A stretch of 5,459 nucleotides of DNA, taken from Acidimicrobiaceae bacterium (GTDB lineage Bacteria > Actinomycetota > Acidimicrobiia > Acidimicrobiales > Palsa-688). Position 1 is the first letter of the stretch. Each line of letters starts with the position of its first letter. Positions 1-5,379 of the stretch are shown here, one piece after another. The DNA is taken from contig JAUTXM010000504.1 of NCBI GenBank assembly GCA_030838025.1, positions 1-5,459 of the forward strand, written 5' to 3'. The position numbers and the translations under genes were made by a program. Below the pieces are notes generated by a model. It did not search any database and was not told the origin of the DNA. It saw only the letters and a list, made by a program, of their open reading frames with translations.

Positions 1-108
1 ACCCGGTCGCGTTTGATCTGGGTCCTGCTGGTGACCAACTTGCTCGGCTTCGTGGCCGGCTACCTGCTCCATGGCCGCCTCGCCGGGCGGGCCGGCAGCA
101 AACGCTGA
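1..108 (+). CDS. C-terminal fragment of an unidentified membrane protein
   Basis: Frame 1 is open from the window edge to a TGA at 106-108, giving 35 residues that begin TRSRLIWVLLVTNLLGFVAG and end in GRAGSKR. A hydrophobic stretch of about 18 residues (LIWVLLVTNLLGFVAGYLL) followed by an Arg/Lys-rich end looks like a single transmembrane helix with a short positively charged cytoplasmic tail. The start lies outside the window, so the family cannot be named. It converges on the minus-strand transpeptidase gene about 470 bases away. I consider it a real gene end because of the helix and its positively charged flank, but the fragment is short and the call could be a chance open frame. Confidence 0.5.
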   Translation, partial: TRSRLIWVLLVTNLLGFVAGYLLHGRLAGRAGSKR

Positions 109-363
109 CGTTGGCGCGACGAGGCCCCCGGACCAGGAGGAGCTCGGGGACCTCGTCAGTTGTATTTGTTGTAGTTGGCGGCCCTGTGGCGCAACAGGCC
201 TGGTGCGACGCCGGCAATCACCGATGATGCCGACGTTTGTGCCCCAACGGGGATCAAAGGGTCACGGAGACAGCATGGCTGAGCTGGATTTCCGGCCTGT
301 CTCCCGGCTGTCAGCGCGGCGTGAACAAGCTATGACCTCATCCTGAACGATCTGAACCGGGGT

Positions 364-391
364 TCTGCGCAAATTCAGCATTTTGCGCAGA
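364..391. terminator. perfect 10-bp inverted repeat, possible bidirectional terminator
   Basis: TCTGCGCAAA (364-373) is the exact reverse complement of TTTGCGCAGA (382-391), with an 8-base loop. A perfect arm this long in a short spacer between convergent genes suits a two-way transcription end. No run of T follows on either strand, so it is not a classical intrinsic terminator, and a protein-binding site is an alternative. A further TGCGCA sits at 404-409, and TCCAATCTG occurs twice just after it, at 412-420 and 422-430. Confidence 0.35.
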
Positions 392-496
392 TTCAAAGCG
401 CTCTGCGCATCTCCAATCTGGTCCAATCTGCACTTTCGCTCGAACCGACGCAAAAAGCTGGATCCGGGCCCGAGTCGGGCCGACTGGGTCACGTGG

Positions 497-571
497 CCCG
501 GTTCTGGACCGGTCTCGGGGCCCGTTCTTGGACCGGTTCGGCCCGTTCCTGGACCGGTTCGGCCGGTTCGG
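497..571. repeat. 21-bp GC-rich tandem repeat abutting the transpeptidase stop
   Basis: Two units at 521-541 and 542-562 differ at one base (CCCGTTCTTGGACCGGTTCG against CCCGTTCCTGGACCGGTTCG, each followed by G). A diverged 24-base unit precedes them (497-520), and a truncated CCGGTTCGG follows (563-571), leading to a further partial match that runs into the TGA of the minus-strand gene at 576-578. ACCGGT-type palindromes within the units allow pairing between units. The period is a multiple of three and is open in the frame of the neighbouring gene. Confidence 0.75.
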
Positions 572-575
572 CCGT

Positions 576-1319
576 TCAGGCCACCACGTCGACGGGGGTG
601 CCGAGGGGCACGATATCGATGGCGTTGATGGTGTCGGGGCTGGCCCGGATGCACCCATGTGAGGACGCCACGCCCTTGGTCGAGCCCGGGTCGGACGGGT
701 AACCGTGAATCGCGACCGTGCCGTCACCGCCGTCGAAATCGGTGAATACGTCGGAGTGGCTACCCAGGATCAACACGGTCGGCCCGTAGATGTACAGCTG
801 GAACTTCGGGGTGGCGACGACGGCATCGACGAATGTCCGACCCATCGGCGTCGGCCAGATCGCCTTGCCCACGCCGACGGGGGCGCTGTGAATCGCCGTC
901 CCGTTCTGGAACAGGGTCAGGTTGCGCTTGCTGATCGAGACCTCGATGCGGTAGGCGGTCAGCGCCAGATCGACCTGGGCGCGTGGTACCCACGCCGTGG
1001 ACAGGTTGGGTCGCTTGTCCAACCCAATCTGGACCCACGTGTCTGTCTCGCTGATCACGGGACGGACGGTCGGGCCGCCCCATGTCACGGTCGGCAGCGT
1101 TCCGACCGGTGGGCCATCGGGACTCGACGAGTACTGCAGGGGACTCGACTTGGGCGTCGCCACCAGGAACGTCCCCTGGGGCGGACCGGGATCGGTCGTC
1201 GTTGTCGTGGGCGCCACCGTCGTGGTGGTCACGGGCGGCGCTGCCACCTTGGCGTGGCCGCCTCCGCAGGCGCCCAACAGCAGAACCAACCCCACCAACG
1301 AAACCGTCACACGCCGCAC
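576..1319 (-). CDS. lipoprotein L,D-transpeptidase (YkuD domain)
   Basis: The 247-residue product is predicted to be an exported lipoprotein acting on peptidoglycan outside the membrane. YkuD enzymes form 3-3 cross-links, or attach proteins, using a cysteine acyl-enzyme. From the GTG at 1319 the protein starts VRRVTVSLVGLVLLLGAC, a lipobox signal with Cys18. A Thr-rich linker follows (31-42), then a roughly 65-residue SH3-like region (50-115) and the YkuD domain (about 124-247). Catalytic signature: His205 in AIHGYP, then SHGCIR with Ser220, His221, Cys223 and Arg225, in the usual H-X14-SHGC spacing. PTPMGR, common before the active site, is present. An in-frame GTG at 1403 would overlap the methyltransferase by 22 bases and bury the signal peptide behind 28 residues, so I prefer 1319. 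That start has no clear Shine-Dalgarno but a TACCCT box seven bases upstream. The family is clear; the physiological substrate is not. Confidence 0.9.
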   Translation of the reverse strand: MRRVTVSLVGLVLLLGACGGGHAKVAAPPVTTTTVAPTTTTTDPGPPQGTFLVATPKSSPLQYSSSPDGPPVGTLPTVTWGGPTVRPVISETDTWVQIGLDKRPNLSTAWVPRAQVDLALTAYRIEVSISKRNLTLFQNGTAIHSAPVGVGKAIWPTPMGRTFVDAVVATPKFQLYIYGPTVLILGSHSDVFTDFDGGDGTVAIHGYPSDPGSTKGVASSHGCIRASPDTINAIDIVPLGTPVDVVA

Positions 1320-1326
1320 GGCCCCG

Positions 1327-1332
1327 AGGGTA
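1327..1332 (-). promoter_or_regulatory. -10-like box, possible leaderless promoter of the L,D-transpeptidase
   Basis: Minus-strand TACCCT fits the actinobacterial TANNNT -10 pattern and ends seven bases before the GTG at 1319. That spacing would place the transcription start on the start codon itself. I see no good -35 box and no Shine-Dalgarno. The box lies downstream of the methyltransferase stop, so it would give the transpeptidase its own transcript. Confidence 0.35.
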
Positions 1333-1381
1333 CCGCGGAGGCCTTCGGAAACGGGGGCACCGAAAGGCCCGCTGGAGAGCG

Positions 1382-2209
1382 TCAACGCCGGCGGGCGGTC
1401 CACAACCAGCAGTTGTACGGATGGTCGTAGATGCCGCCGTGGCCGTCAATGACCGCGCTGAGGCGGTCGAGGAGGATCCGTCGCTGGTCGGCCGCCAGCA
1501 TCCGGTGATCGGAATGGGTTTGCGCCAGGTCCGTCCACTCGCTCGTCGTGTAGCGGCGCACCCACGGGAACACTCGCCACACGGGGTCGTCGAAACCGGC
1601 GTCCGCGGGCGGTGATCCCGCCGGTGGGCGGCCCGCGGTGAGGGTGCCGTGGTGCGACAGCCCAGGGAACAGTTCGGCATACACGGCGTCGACGTCCCGG
1701 CGGACCGCTGAGCTGTCGTCCGCGGTCCGGTTCCAGAACAGGGCCAGCCAGCCGCCCGACCGCAGGAGTTGGGCTGCCTGCTGGAAGCGCCGCTCGGGGT
1801 CGAGCCAGTGCCACGCCTGGGCGCTGGTGAGCAGGTCGAAATCGCCCGCGGCTGCGGCTGCGGCTGCGCCTGCGGCTGCGGCTGCGGCTGCGGCTCCCCC
1901 GGTTCCCGCGGGCCGGCCGGCGCCGTACTCCTCGAAGTCGCCGGTCGCCACTGACCAAGCGGGGAACGGCGCCAGGTTGCGGCGAGCGACGGCGGCCATC
2001 TCCGGGTCGGGCTCCAGCCCGACGCCGCGAAGACCCCGTTCCGCTAGCAGCACCGTCGCTTTGCCCGTGCCGCAACCCACGTCGAGGGCCCGGCCCCCCG
2101 GACCAGCGAGGGCGCCGAGGTGGTCGATCAACGGGGGCGGGTATGTGGGGCGGGCCTTGTCGTACAGCTCGGCGACCTCCCCGAACACCAGGCGCTGTTC
2201 GCGGACCAC
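1382..2209 (-). CDS. class I SAM-dependent methyltransferase, substrate unknown
   Basis: The 275-residue cytosolic enzyme is predicted to transfer a methyl group from S-adenosylmethionine. Numbering from the GTG at 2209 (VVREQRLVFGEVAELYDKAR), the opening resembles the FGEVAELYD start common in this family. Motif I, LDVGCGTG, is at 42-49; the acidic residue after strand 2 is Glu66 in GLEPDP; GDFEEY follows strand 3; and LTSAQAWHWLD (127-137) is the strand-4 region typical of Methyltransf_11/25-type proteins. An alanine tract at 106-121, encoded by a hexanucleotide array, sits between strands 3 and 4. The frame is open further upstream to 2302, but that overlaps the DUF1444 gene; the GTG start leaves a 16-base gap after its stop, which suggests translational coupling because no Shine-Dalgarno is seen. 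The acceptor molecule cannot be inferred. Confidence 0.85.
   Translation of the reverse strand: MVREQRLVFGEVAELYDKARPTYPPPLIDHLGALAGPGGRALDVGCGTGKATVLLAERGLRGVGLEPDPEMAAVARRNLAPFPAWSVATGDFEEYGAGRPAGTGGAAAAAAAAGAAAAAAAGDFDLLTSAQAWHWLDPERRFQQAAQLLRSGGWLALFWNRTADDSSAVRRDVDAVYAELFPGLSHHGTLTAGRPPAGSPPADAGFDDPVWRVFPWVRRYTTSEWTDLAQTHSDHRMLAADQRRILLDRLSAVIDGHGGIYDHPYNCWLWTARRR
1848..1895. repeat. (GCGGCT)8 hexanucleotide array within the methyltransferase
   Basis: Eight plus-strand hexamers run without a gap. Seven are GCGGCT; the fourth (1866-1871) is GCGCCT. On the coding strand the array encodes most of the Ala/Gly tract of the methyltransferase. Because the unit is six bases, gain or loss of units changes the tract length without shifting frame. 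Confidence 0.9.
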
Positions 2210-2225
2210 GCCGTTCAGTCTGGCG

Positions 2226-2825
2226 CTACGCCGGCTCGACCTGCCACGACCCGCCGTGGAACCGAAACAGGTCCCCGGTGATCTTGTGGTCGCCGACGGC
2301 AAGGGCCCGGTCCCGGGCCGCTCGAAGGGCTCGCTTCACGGCGTCGTTGCCGGCGCCGCAGAAGAGCACGATGTCTCGGGCGGGCACGGCGACCAGGACT
2401 TCGTCGCCGAGTATCTCGCCGATGTCGTGCCACAGCTCGGGCACGAGGATGGCCGACGATTCGAGGTTTCCGTCGAGGCGGACCATGCCACAGCCGTCGG
2501 GGCGGTCGAGCAGTTGGAGGTCAGCCATCCGGTCGAGCAGGTGGTCATGGGCGGCCTCCGACAAGGCGGCCCGATCCACTCCGAGACGCACCAAATCGCG
2601 CTGCGCGACCATGCGGAACTGGGTGTCCTCGTCGAAGGCGTACACCACGACGAGCGAACCGGCCAGGACCTCGATGACCGGTGCGGACGGATCGGCCTTT
2701 TCTTCCCAGTCAGCGTCGGCTCGAACGAGTGGCACGACGCAATCGAGCCCCGGCTCTGACTCGTCAGGCTCAGGCTCCGGCCGGGGTTCGAGCGCCGGCT
2801 CGGCCTTTCGAGCGGAGAGGACCAC
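2226..2825 (-). CDS. DUF1444-like (YtpQ/UPF0354 type) protein, function unknown
   Basis: The 199-residue soluble protein has no signal peptide or membrane segment. After a Pro/Glu-rich, probably disordered N-terminus (about 8-26), it follows what I recall of the DUF1444 pattern: VVPLVR near 30-35, a strand pair in GSLVVVYAFDEDTQFRMV, a helix in LVRLGVDRAALSEAAHDHLL, SAILVPELWHDIGEIL, then VLVAVPARDIVLFCG and a closing FRFHGGSWQV. B. subtilis YtpQ is longer, by my memory about 270 residues, so this would be a compact version. The biochemical role of the family is unknown to me. The GTG start at 2825 lies 22 bases after the tRNA-Gly 3' end, with no Shine-Dalgarno but a TAGCAT box at 2834-2839. 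It precedes the methyltransferase gene by 16 bases. The family call rests on recalled resemblance, without a search. Confidence 0.7.
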   Translation of the reverse strand: MVLSARKAEPALEPRPEPEPDESEPGLDCVVPLVRADADWEEKADPSAPVIEVLAGSLVVVYAFDEDTQFRMVAQRDLVRLGVDRAALSEAAHDHLLDRMADLQLLDRPDGCGMVRLDGNLESSAILVPELWHDIGEILGDEVLVAVPARDIVLFCGAGNDAVKRALRAARDRALAVGDHKITGDLFRFHGGSWQVEPA

Positions 2826-2833
2826 GACCGGCG

Positions 2834-2839
2834 ATGCTA
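2834..2839 (-). promoter_or_regulatory. -10-like box, possible leaderless promoter of the DUF1444 gene
   Basis: Minus-strand TAGCAT (TANNNT) lies in the 22-base gap after tRNA-Gly and ends eight bases before the GTG at 2825. A leaderless or nearly leaderless transcript would result. The matching -35 would fall within the T-arm of the tRNA gene, where TTCCCG (2857-2862) is only a weak match. Readthrough from the tRNA genes followed by processing is the alternative. Confidence 0.35.
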
Positions 2840-2847
2840 CGGCCGAG

Positions 2848-2919
2848 AGCGGGTGACGGGAATCGAACCCGCATGACCAGCTTGGAAGGCTGGGACTCTA
2901 GCCATTGAGCTACACCCGC
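2848..2919 (-). tRNA. tRNA-Gly (UCC)
   Basis: A 72-base cloverleaf reads on the minus strand. The acceptor arm is GCGGGTG/CACCCGC, the D arm GCTC/GAGT, the anticodon arm CCAGC-CTTCCAA-GCTGG with anticodon TCC, the variable loop four bases, and the T arm GCGGG-TTCGATT-CCCGT. The discriminator base is U. CCA is not encoded, since CTC follows, and must be added enzymatically. It decodes GGA and GGG glycine codons. It lies 40 bases downstream of tRNA-Pro in the same orientation, so co-transcription is likely, although TAACGT at 2930-2935 on the minus strand could be a separate -10 box. Confidence 0.95.
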
Positions 2920-2959
2920 AGCGGGCGACACGTTACCGTCGGTTCGCGCGTCGCTGCAC

Positions 2960-3034
2960 TGGTCGGGGAGGGGGGATTTGAACCCCCGACCTCCTGCACC
3001 CAAAGCAGGTGCGCTTCCGCTGCGCTACTCCCCG
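2960..3034 (-). tRNA. tRNA-Pro (UGG)
   Basis: A 75-base cloverleaf including CCA reads on the minus strand. The acceptor arm is CGGGGAG/CTCCCCG, the D arm GCGC/GCGC, the anticodon arm CCTGC-TTTGGGT-GCAGG with anticodon TGG, the variable loop five bases, and the T arm GGGGG-TTCAAAT-CCCCC. The discriminator A is followed by an encoded CCA (2962-2960), unlike the neighbouring tRNA-Gly. This UGG species can in principle read all four proline codons through U34 modification. From memory, a Pro/Gly tRNA pair also lies beside tig in mycobacteria, which supports this as an old gene order. Confidence 0.95.
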
Positions 3035-3046
3035 TGGCCGGGGCCA

Positions 3047-3052
3047 ATGGTA
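3047..3052 (-). promoter_or_regulatory. -10-like box for the tRNA-Pro/tRNA-Gly unit
   Basis: Minus-strand TACCAT (TANNNT) ends 12 bases before the mature 5' end of tRNA-Pro, a reasonable distance for a short leader removed by RNase P. The candidate -35, GAGACA at 3067-3072, matches four of six consensus bases, but the 14-base spacer is short. It faces away from the tig promoter, and the two share an 85-base divergent region. Confidence 0.3.
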
Positions 3053-3102
3053 CCGGTCCGGCCTCATGTCTCCGCTTGGCCCGCATCGCTCGATCCGGTC
3101 GG

Positions 3103-3108
3103 TAGACT
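3103..3108 (+). promoter_or_regulatory. -10-like box for tig, nearly leaderless transcript
   Basis: TAGACT fits TANNNT and ends 11 bases before the tig ATG. A start at A3114 would leave a leader of about six bases, too short for a Shine-Dalgarno, and none is seen (the leader reads ACCCGT). No clear -35 is present; TTGGCC at 3076-3081 is 21 bases away, which is too far for a standard spacer. Confidence 0.4.
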
Positions 3109-3119
3109 GCGTCACCCGT

Positions 3120-4640
3120 ATGGAAACTGTCGTCGAGCCCCTCGAGGGGAACAAGATAAAGCTCTCGGTCACGATCGACGAGCAAGAGTTCGAGAAGGCT
3201 CTGGACGCCACCTATCGCAAGATGGCGAGAGACGTGCGGATCCCGGGGTTCCGACCCGGGAAGGCGCCTCGGCGAATTCTCGAAGCCCGCCTCGGCAAGG
3301 AGACGGCCCGGGCCGAGGCCATCCGCAGCTCGCTGGCCGGGTACTACAGCGAGGCCATCCGCGGCCACGACATCGACGTCATTGCACCGCCTCAGGTCGA
3401 CATCACCGGCGGTGAGCACGACGGGCCCGTCAGCTTCGACGCCATCGTCGAGGTTCGACCCCAGGTCAAGCTGGCCGGATACGGCGGGTTGCGCGTCACC
3501 ATTCCTTCGCCGATGTTGGAATCCGACGAGGTCCAGATCCAACTCGACCGGTTGCGGACCAACACCGGCGAGCTCGTGGCGGTCGAGCGCCCGGCTCGGG
3601 CCGGCGACCACGTGACCATCGACCTGAAGATCAACCGCCCCGGCGACAACGACCCTGAGCGGGGCACGTCCAACGAAGACCTTCTCTATGAGGTCGGTTC
3701 GGGCAACTTCGGGCCGCAACTCGACGAACGTCTCGAAGGCGCCGTCAGCGGCGACGCCATCCAGTTCATCGTGGACATCGACGCCGAGCGCAAGGCGGCC
3801 GAGAAGGCCGCCGGGACCGCCGGGACCGCCGAGCCAGACGTCGAGGCGGAATCAGACGACGCCGAGTCGGGGGACGACGCCGAGGAAAATCCGTCTTCCG
3901 GCCGGCTCCTCAGTTACGACGTGGCCGTCAAGGAAGTCAAGGAGATGGTCCTTCCCGAGGTGACCGACGAGTGGGCAAGCGAGGCGTCGGAGTTCGACAC
4001 CGTCGAGGAGTTGCTCGCCGACATCGAGAAGCGCCTCGCCGTCGTCAAGCGCGCCAAAGCCCAGGCGGCCCTGCGTTCGCAGGCCATCGAAGCGGTCGCC
4101 GAGCTGGTCCAGGAGGATCCCCCCGATCCGCTGGTGCAGGAGGAGATCACCCATCGAGCCCACGAACTCGAGAACGCGCTGCGCCAGCAGGGCCTCAATA
4201 TTGGCCAGTACCTGCAGGCCACCGGACGCTCCCAGCAGCAGCTGCTCGATGAGCTGCGGGGGCAGGCTGCCCAAGCGGTCAAGGCCGACCTCGCCCTTCG
4301 GGCGTTGGCCGACCTCGAAGACATCGACGTGACCGAAGCTGACATCGACGACGAGATCAACCGGCTGGCCGATCGTTTCGAGGCGGACCCGGCCATAGTG
4401 CGCGAGGAACTTGAGAGCACTGAACAGATGGCCGCGGTACGCTCGGATGTCAGGAAGGGCAAAGCCATTGAGTGGCTTGTCGAGCACATTGAGGCTGTAG
4501 ACCCGCAGGGTCAACCGATCGATCGAGCGCTGCTCGAAGAAGCGCCGGAACCGGACATCGAAGCCGCACCGCAAGACGCCGAAGACACCGAAGACGCCGA
4601 TGTCGTTGCCAAGCCCACCATCGAGGACGACGCCGAGTAG
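3120..4640 (+). CDS. tig: trigger factor, ribosome-associated chaperone
   Basis: The 506-residue product binds ribosomal protein L23 at the peptide exit and shelters nascent chains. From the ATG at 3120 it begins METVVEPLEGNKIKLSVTID. The ribosome-binding signature IPGFRPGKAP is at 41-50 (E. coli GFRKGKVP). The PPIase-like domain runs from GDHVTIDL (163) through VGSGNFGPQLDERLEG (192-207) to VAVKEVKEMVLPEV (268-281), and the helical chaperone arms cover about 282-460. E. coli trigger factor is 432 residues. The extra length comes from an acidic insertion (about 222-262, rich in Glu, Asp and Ala) inside the PPIase domain and an acidic tail (461-506). The usual FIPGFE segment is replaced by FGPQLDE, so prolyl isomerase activity may be weak. 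The frame is open upstream to 3009, but that covers tRNA-Pro, so the ATG is preferred. It leads the tig-clpP-clpX cluster. Confidence 0.96.
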   Translation: METVVEPLEGNKIKLSVTIDEQEFEKALDATYRKMARDVRIPGFRPGKAPRRILEARLGKETARAEAIRSSLAGYYSEAIRGHDIDVIAPPQVDITGGEHDGPVSFDAIVEVRPQVKLAGYGGLRVTIPSPMLESDEVQIQLDRLRTNTGELVAVERPARAGDHVTIDLKINRPGDNDPERGTSNEDLLYEVGSGNFGPQLDERLEGAVSGDAIQFIVDIDAERKAAEKAAGTAGTAEPDVEAESDDAESGDDAEENPSSGRLLSYDVAVKEVKEMVLPEVTDEWASEASEFDTVEELLADIEKRLAVVKRAKAQAALRSQAIEAVAELVQEDPPDPLVQEEITHRAHELENALRQQGLNIGQYLQATGRSQQQLLDELRGQAAQAVKADLALRALADLEDIDVTEADIDDEINRLADRFEADPAIVREELESTEQMAAVRSDVRKGKAIEWLVEHIEAVDPQGQPIDRALLEEAPEPDIEAAPQDAEDTEDADVVAKPTIEDDAE

Positions 4641-4645
4641 TCGCC

Positions 4646-4675
4646 GGGCGGCCGGTCCTAGGACCGCCCCCGCCC
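4646..4675 (+). terminator. strong hairpin between tig and clpP, no T-tract
   Basis: GGGCGG (4646-4651) pairs with CCGCCC (4670-4675), enclosing the perfect palindrome CGGTCCTAGGACCG (4653-4666). One unpaired base on the left and three on the right separate the two helices. The hairpin starts six bases after the tig stop. AAGAACCACAAATTTGC follows instead of a T run. It could be a partial terminator, an RNase-processing or 3'-end-stabilising structure, or the end of tig transcription with a separate clpP promoter that I cannot identify. Confidence 0.55.
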
Positions 4676-4712
4676 AAGAACCACAAATTTGCAGGTACCA
4701 GCAACAGAAATC

Positions 4713-4716
4713 GAGG
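4713..4716 (+). promoter_or_regulatory. ribosome binding site of clpP
   Basis: GAGG ends ten bases before the GTG at 4727. It supports that GTG as the start and differs from tig, which has no such site. Confidence 0.55.
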
Positions 4717-4726
4717 CCGGAACAGC

Positions 4727-5359
4727 GTGATCAAGCCCTCAGCCAGCTACATCCCCAACGTCATCGAGGAAACCAACCGCGGGTCCAAGGGCATGGACTT
4801 GTACAGCCGCATGCTCGAGGAGTTCATTGTGTTCCTCGGCACGCCGATCGATGACTATGTCGCCAACAACGTGTGCGCTCAGCTGCTCTACCTCGAGTAC
4901 AAGAACGCCGACAAGGACATCAGCCTCTACATCAACAGCCCCGGCGGGGACATCACGGCGCTGTTCGCCATCTACGACACGATGAAGTTCGTCAAGAACG
5001 ACATTTCGACCTTCTGCTACGGCCAGGCCGCTTCGGCTGCCGCCGTCCTGCTGGCAGGCGGTACCCGGGGCAAGCGCTTCGCCCTGCCCCACGCCCGCAT
5101 CTTGATCCACCAGCCCTACGGTGGCGCCGCCGGCCAGGCGGCCGACATCGAGATCCAGGCCAAGGAGATCCTGCGCATGCGGGACCTCCTGAACGAGATG
5201 CTGGCGCTCGACACGGGCCAATCGGTTGCCAAGGTCGCGAAAGACACCGACCGGGATTTCATCATGAGCGCCGCCGAAGCTGAGGGCTACGGCATTATCG
5301 ACGAGGTGATCAATACCCGCGAGCTGGCGGGCATTCCGCTGGCCGCTGGTGTCGGCTGA
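4727..5359 (+). CDS. clpP: ATP-dependent Clp protease proteolytic subunit
   Basis: The 210-residue serine peptidase forms a tetradecameric chamber that degrades polypeptides fed in by ClpX or ClpC. The catalytic triad is complete: Ser103 in YGQAASAAA, His128 in ILIHQP, and Asp177 in TDRDFIMS. INSPGGDITA (69-78), the oxyanion-hole and strand region, and GTRGKRFALPHARILIHQP are typical of the family. The length is usual (about 193-210). The N-terminus VIKPSASYIPNVIEE carries a short propeptide-like or axial-loop segment before DLYSRMLEEFIVFLG. The GTG start is preferred because GAGG lies ten bases upstream and it gives a normal length. The gene follows tig after 86 bases and precedes clpX by 20. 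Actinobacteria often carry two clpP paralogues that work as a mixed complex; only one lies here. Confidence 0.97.
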   Translation: MIKPSASYIPNVIEETNRGSKGMDLYSRMLEEFIVFLGTPIDDYVANNVCAQLLYLEYKNADKDISLYINSPGGDITALFAIYDTMKFVKNDISTFCYGQAASAAAVLLAGGTRGKRFALPHARILIHQPYGGAAGQAADIEIQAKEILRMRDLLNEMLALDTGQSVAKVAKDTDRDFIMSAAEAEGYGIIDEVINTRELAGIPLAAGVG

Positions 5360-5365
5360 AGGTCC

Positions 5366-5372
5366 GGGGGGA
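5366..5372 (+). promoter_or_regulatory. ribosome binding site of clpX
   Basis: GGGGGGA lies seven bases before the GTG at 5380, in the 20-base gap after the clpP stop. It is a G-rich Shine-Dalgarno variant and supports the GTG start. Confidence 0.6.
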
Positions 5373-5379
5373 CATACGC

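Larger units (their letters stand above)
109..575. other. gene-free convergent intergenic region
   Basis: About 470 bases lie between the 3' ends of a plus-strand and a minus-strand gene. Open frames here have compositions typical of shadow ORFs: Arg/Pro/Gly-rich, no domain and no ribosome binding site. Visible structures are an imperfect hairpin at 180-200 (GGCC.TGT paired with ACA.GGCC), an 8-bp inverted repeat at 266-273/297-304 with a 23-base loop, a perfect 10-bp inverted repeat at 364-391, a 7-bp inverted repeat around 467-481, and a tandem repeat from 497 onwards. Bases 360-460 are visibly poorer in G+C than the flanks. I see no RNA gene I can name. Confidence 0.6.

Noticed and set aside
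71..346. Plus-strand open frame of 91 codons in the gene-free region
   Set aside because: It begins inside the upstream gene's 3' end in another frame, has no Shine-Dalgarno and shows no recognisable protein pattern.
497..571. Tandem repeat considered as a CRISPR array
   Set aside because: The units are directly adjacent with no unique spacers, and no cas gene is near.
262..727. Minus-strand frames encoding RTGPETGPEPG-type repeats, which might suggest a repeat protein
   Set aside because: The repeat arises from the 21-bp DNA repeat read out of the transpeptidase frame. These frames start inside the transpeptidase gene and lack a start signal.
705..1430. Plus-strand open frames opposite the transpeptidase
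   Set aside because: They are Arg/Gly/His-rich with no domain, and they lie opposite a well-supported gene.
760..1680. Minus-strand open frame of 306 codons overlapping the transpeptidase and methyltransferase
   Set aside because: It is Arg/Pro/Gly-rich and shares the strand in another frame with two genes that have clear motifs (SHGCIR, LDVGCGTG).
1638..2759. Long plus-strand open frame of 373 codons
   Set aside because: It is antisense to the methyltransferase and DUF1444 genes, has no recognisable motif and carries a low-complexity Ala run from the hexanucleotide array. It is a GC-rich shadow frame.
2848..3034. tRNA genes considered as an integration (att) site for a mobile element
   Set aside because: No integrase, no duplicated tRNA 3' end and no element boundary is visible; the flanking genes are ordinary chromosomal ones.
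2910..3719. Minus-strand open frame of 269 codons
   Set aside because: It is antisense to tig and runs through the tRNA-Pro gene, so it is a shadow of the real features.
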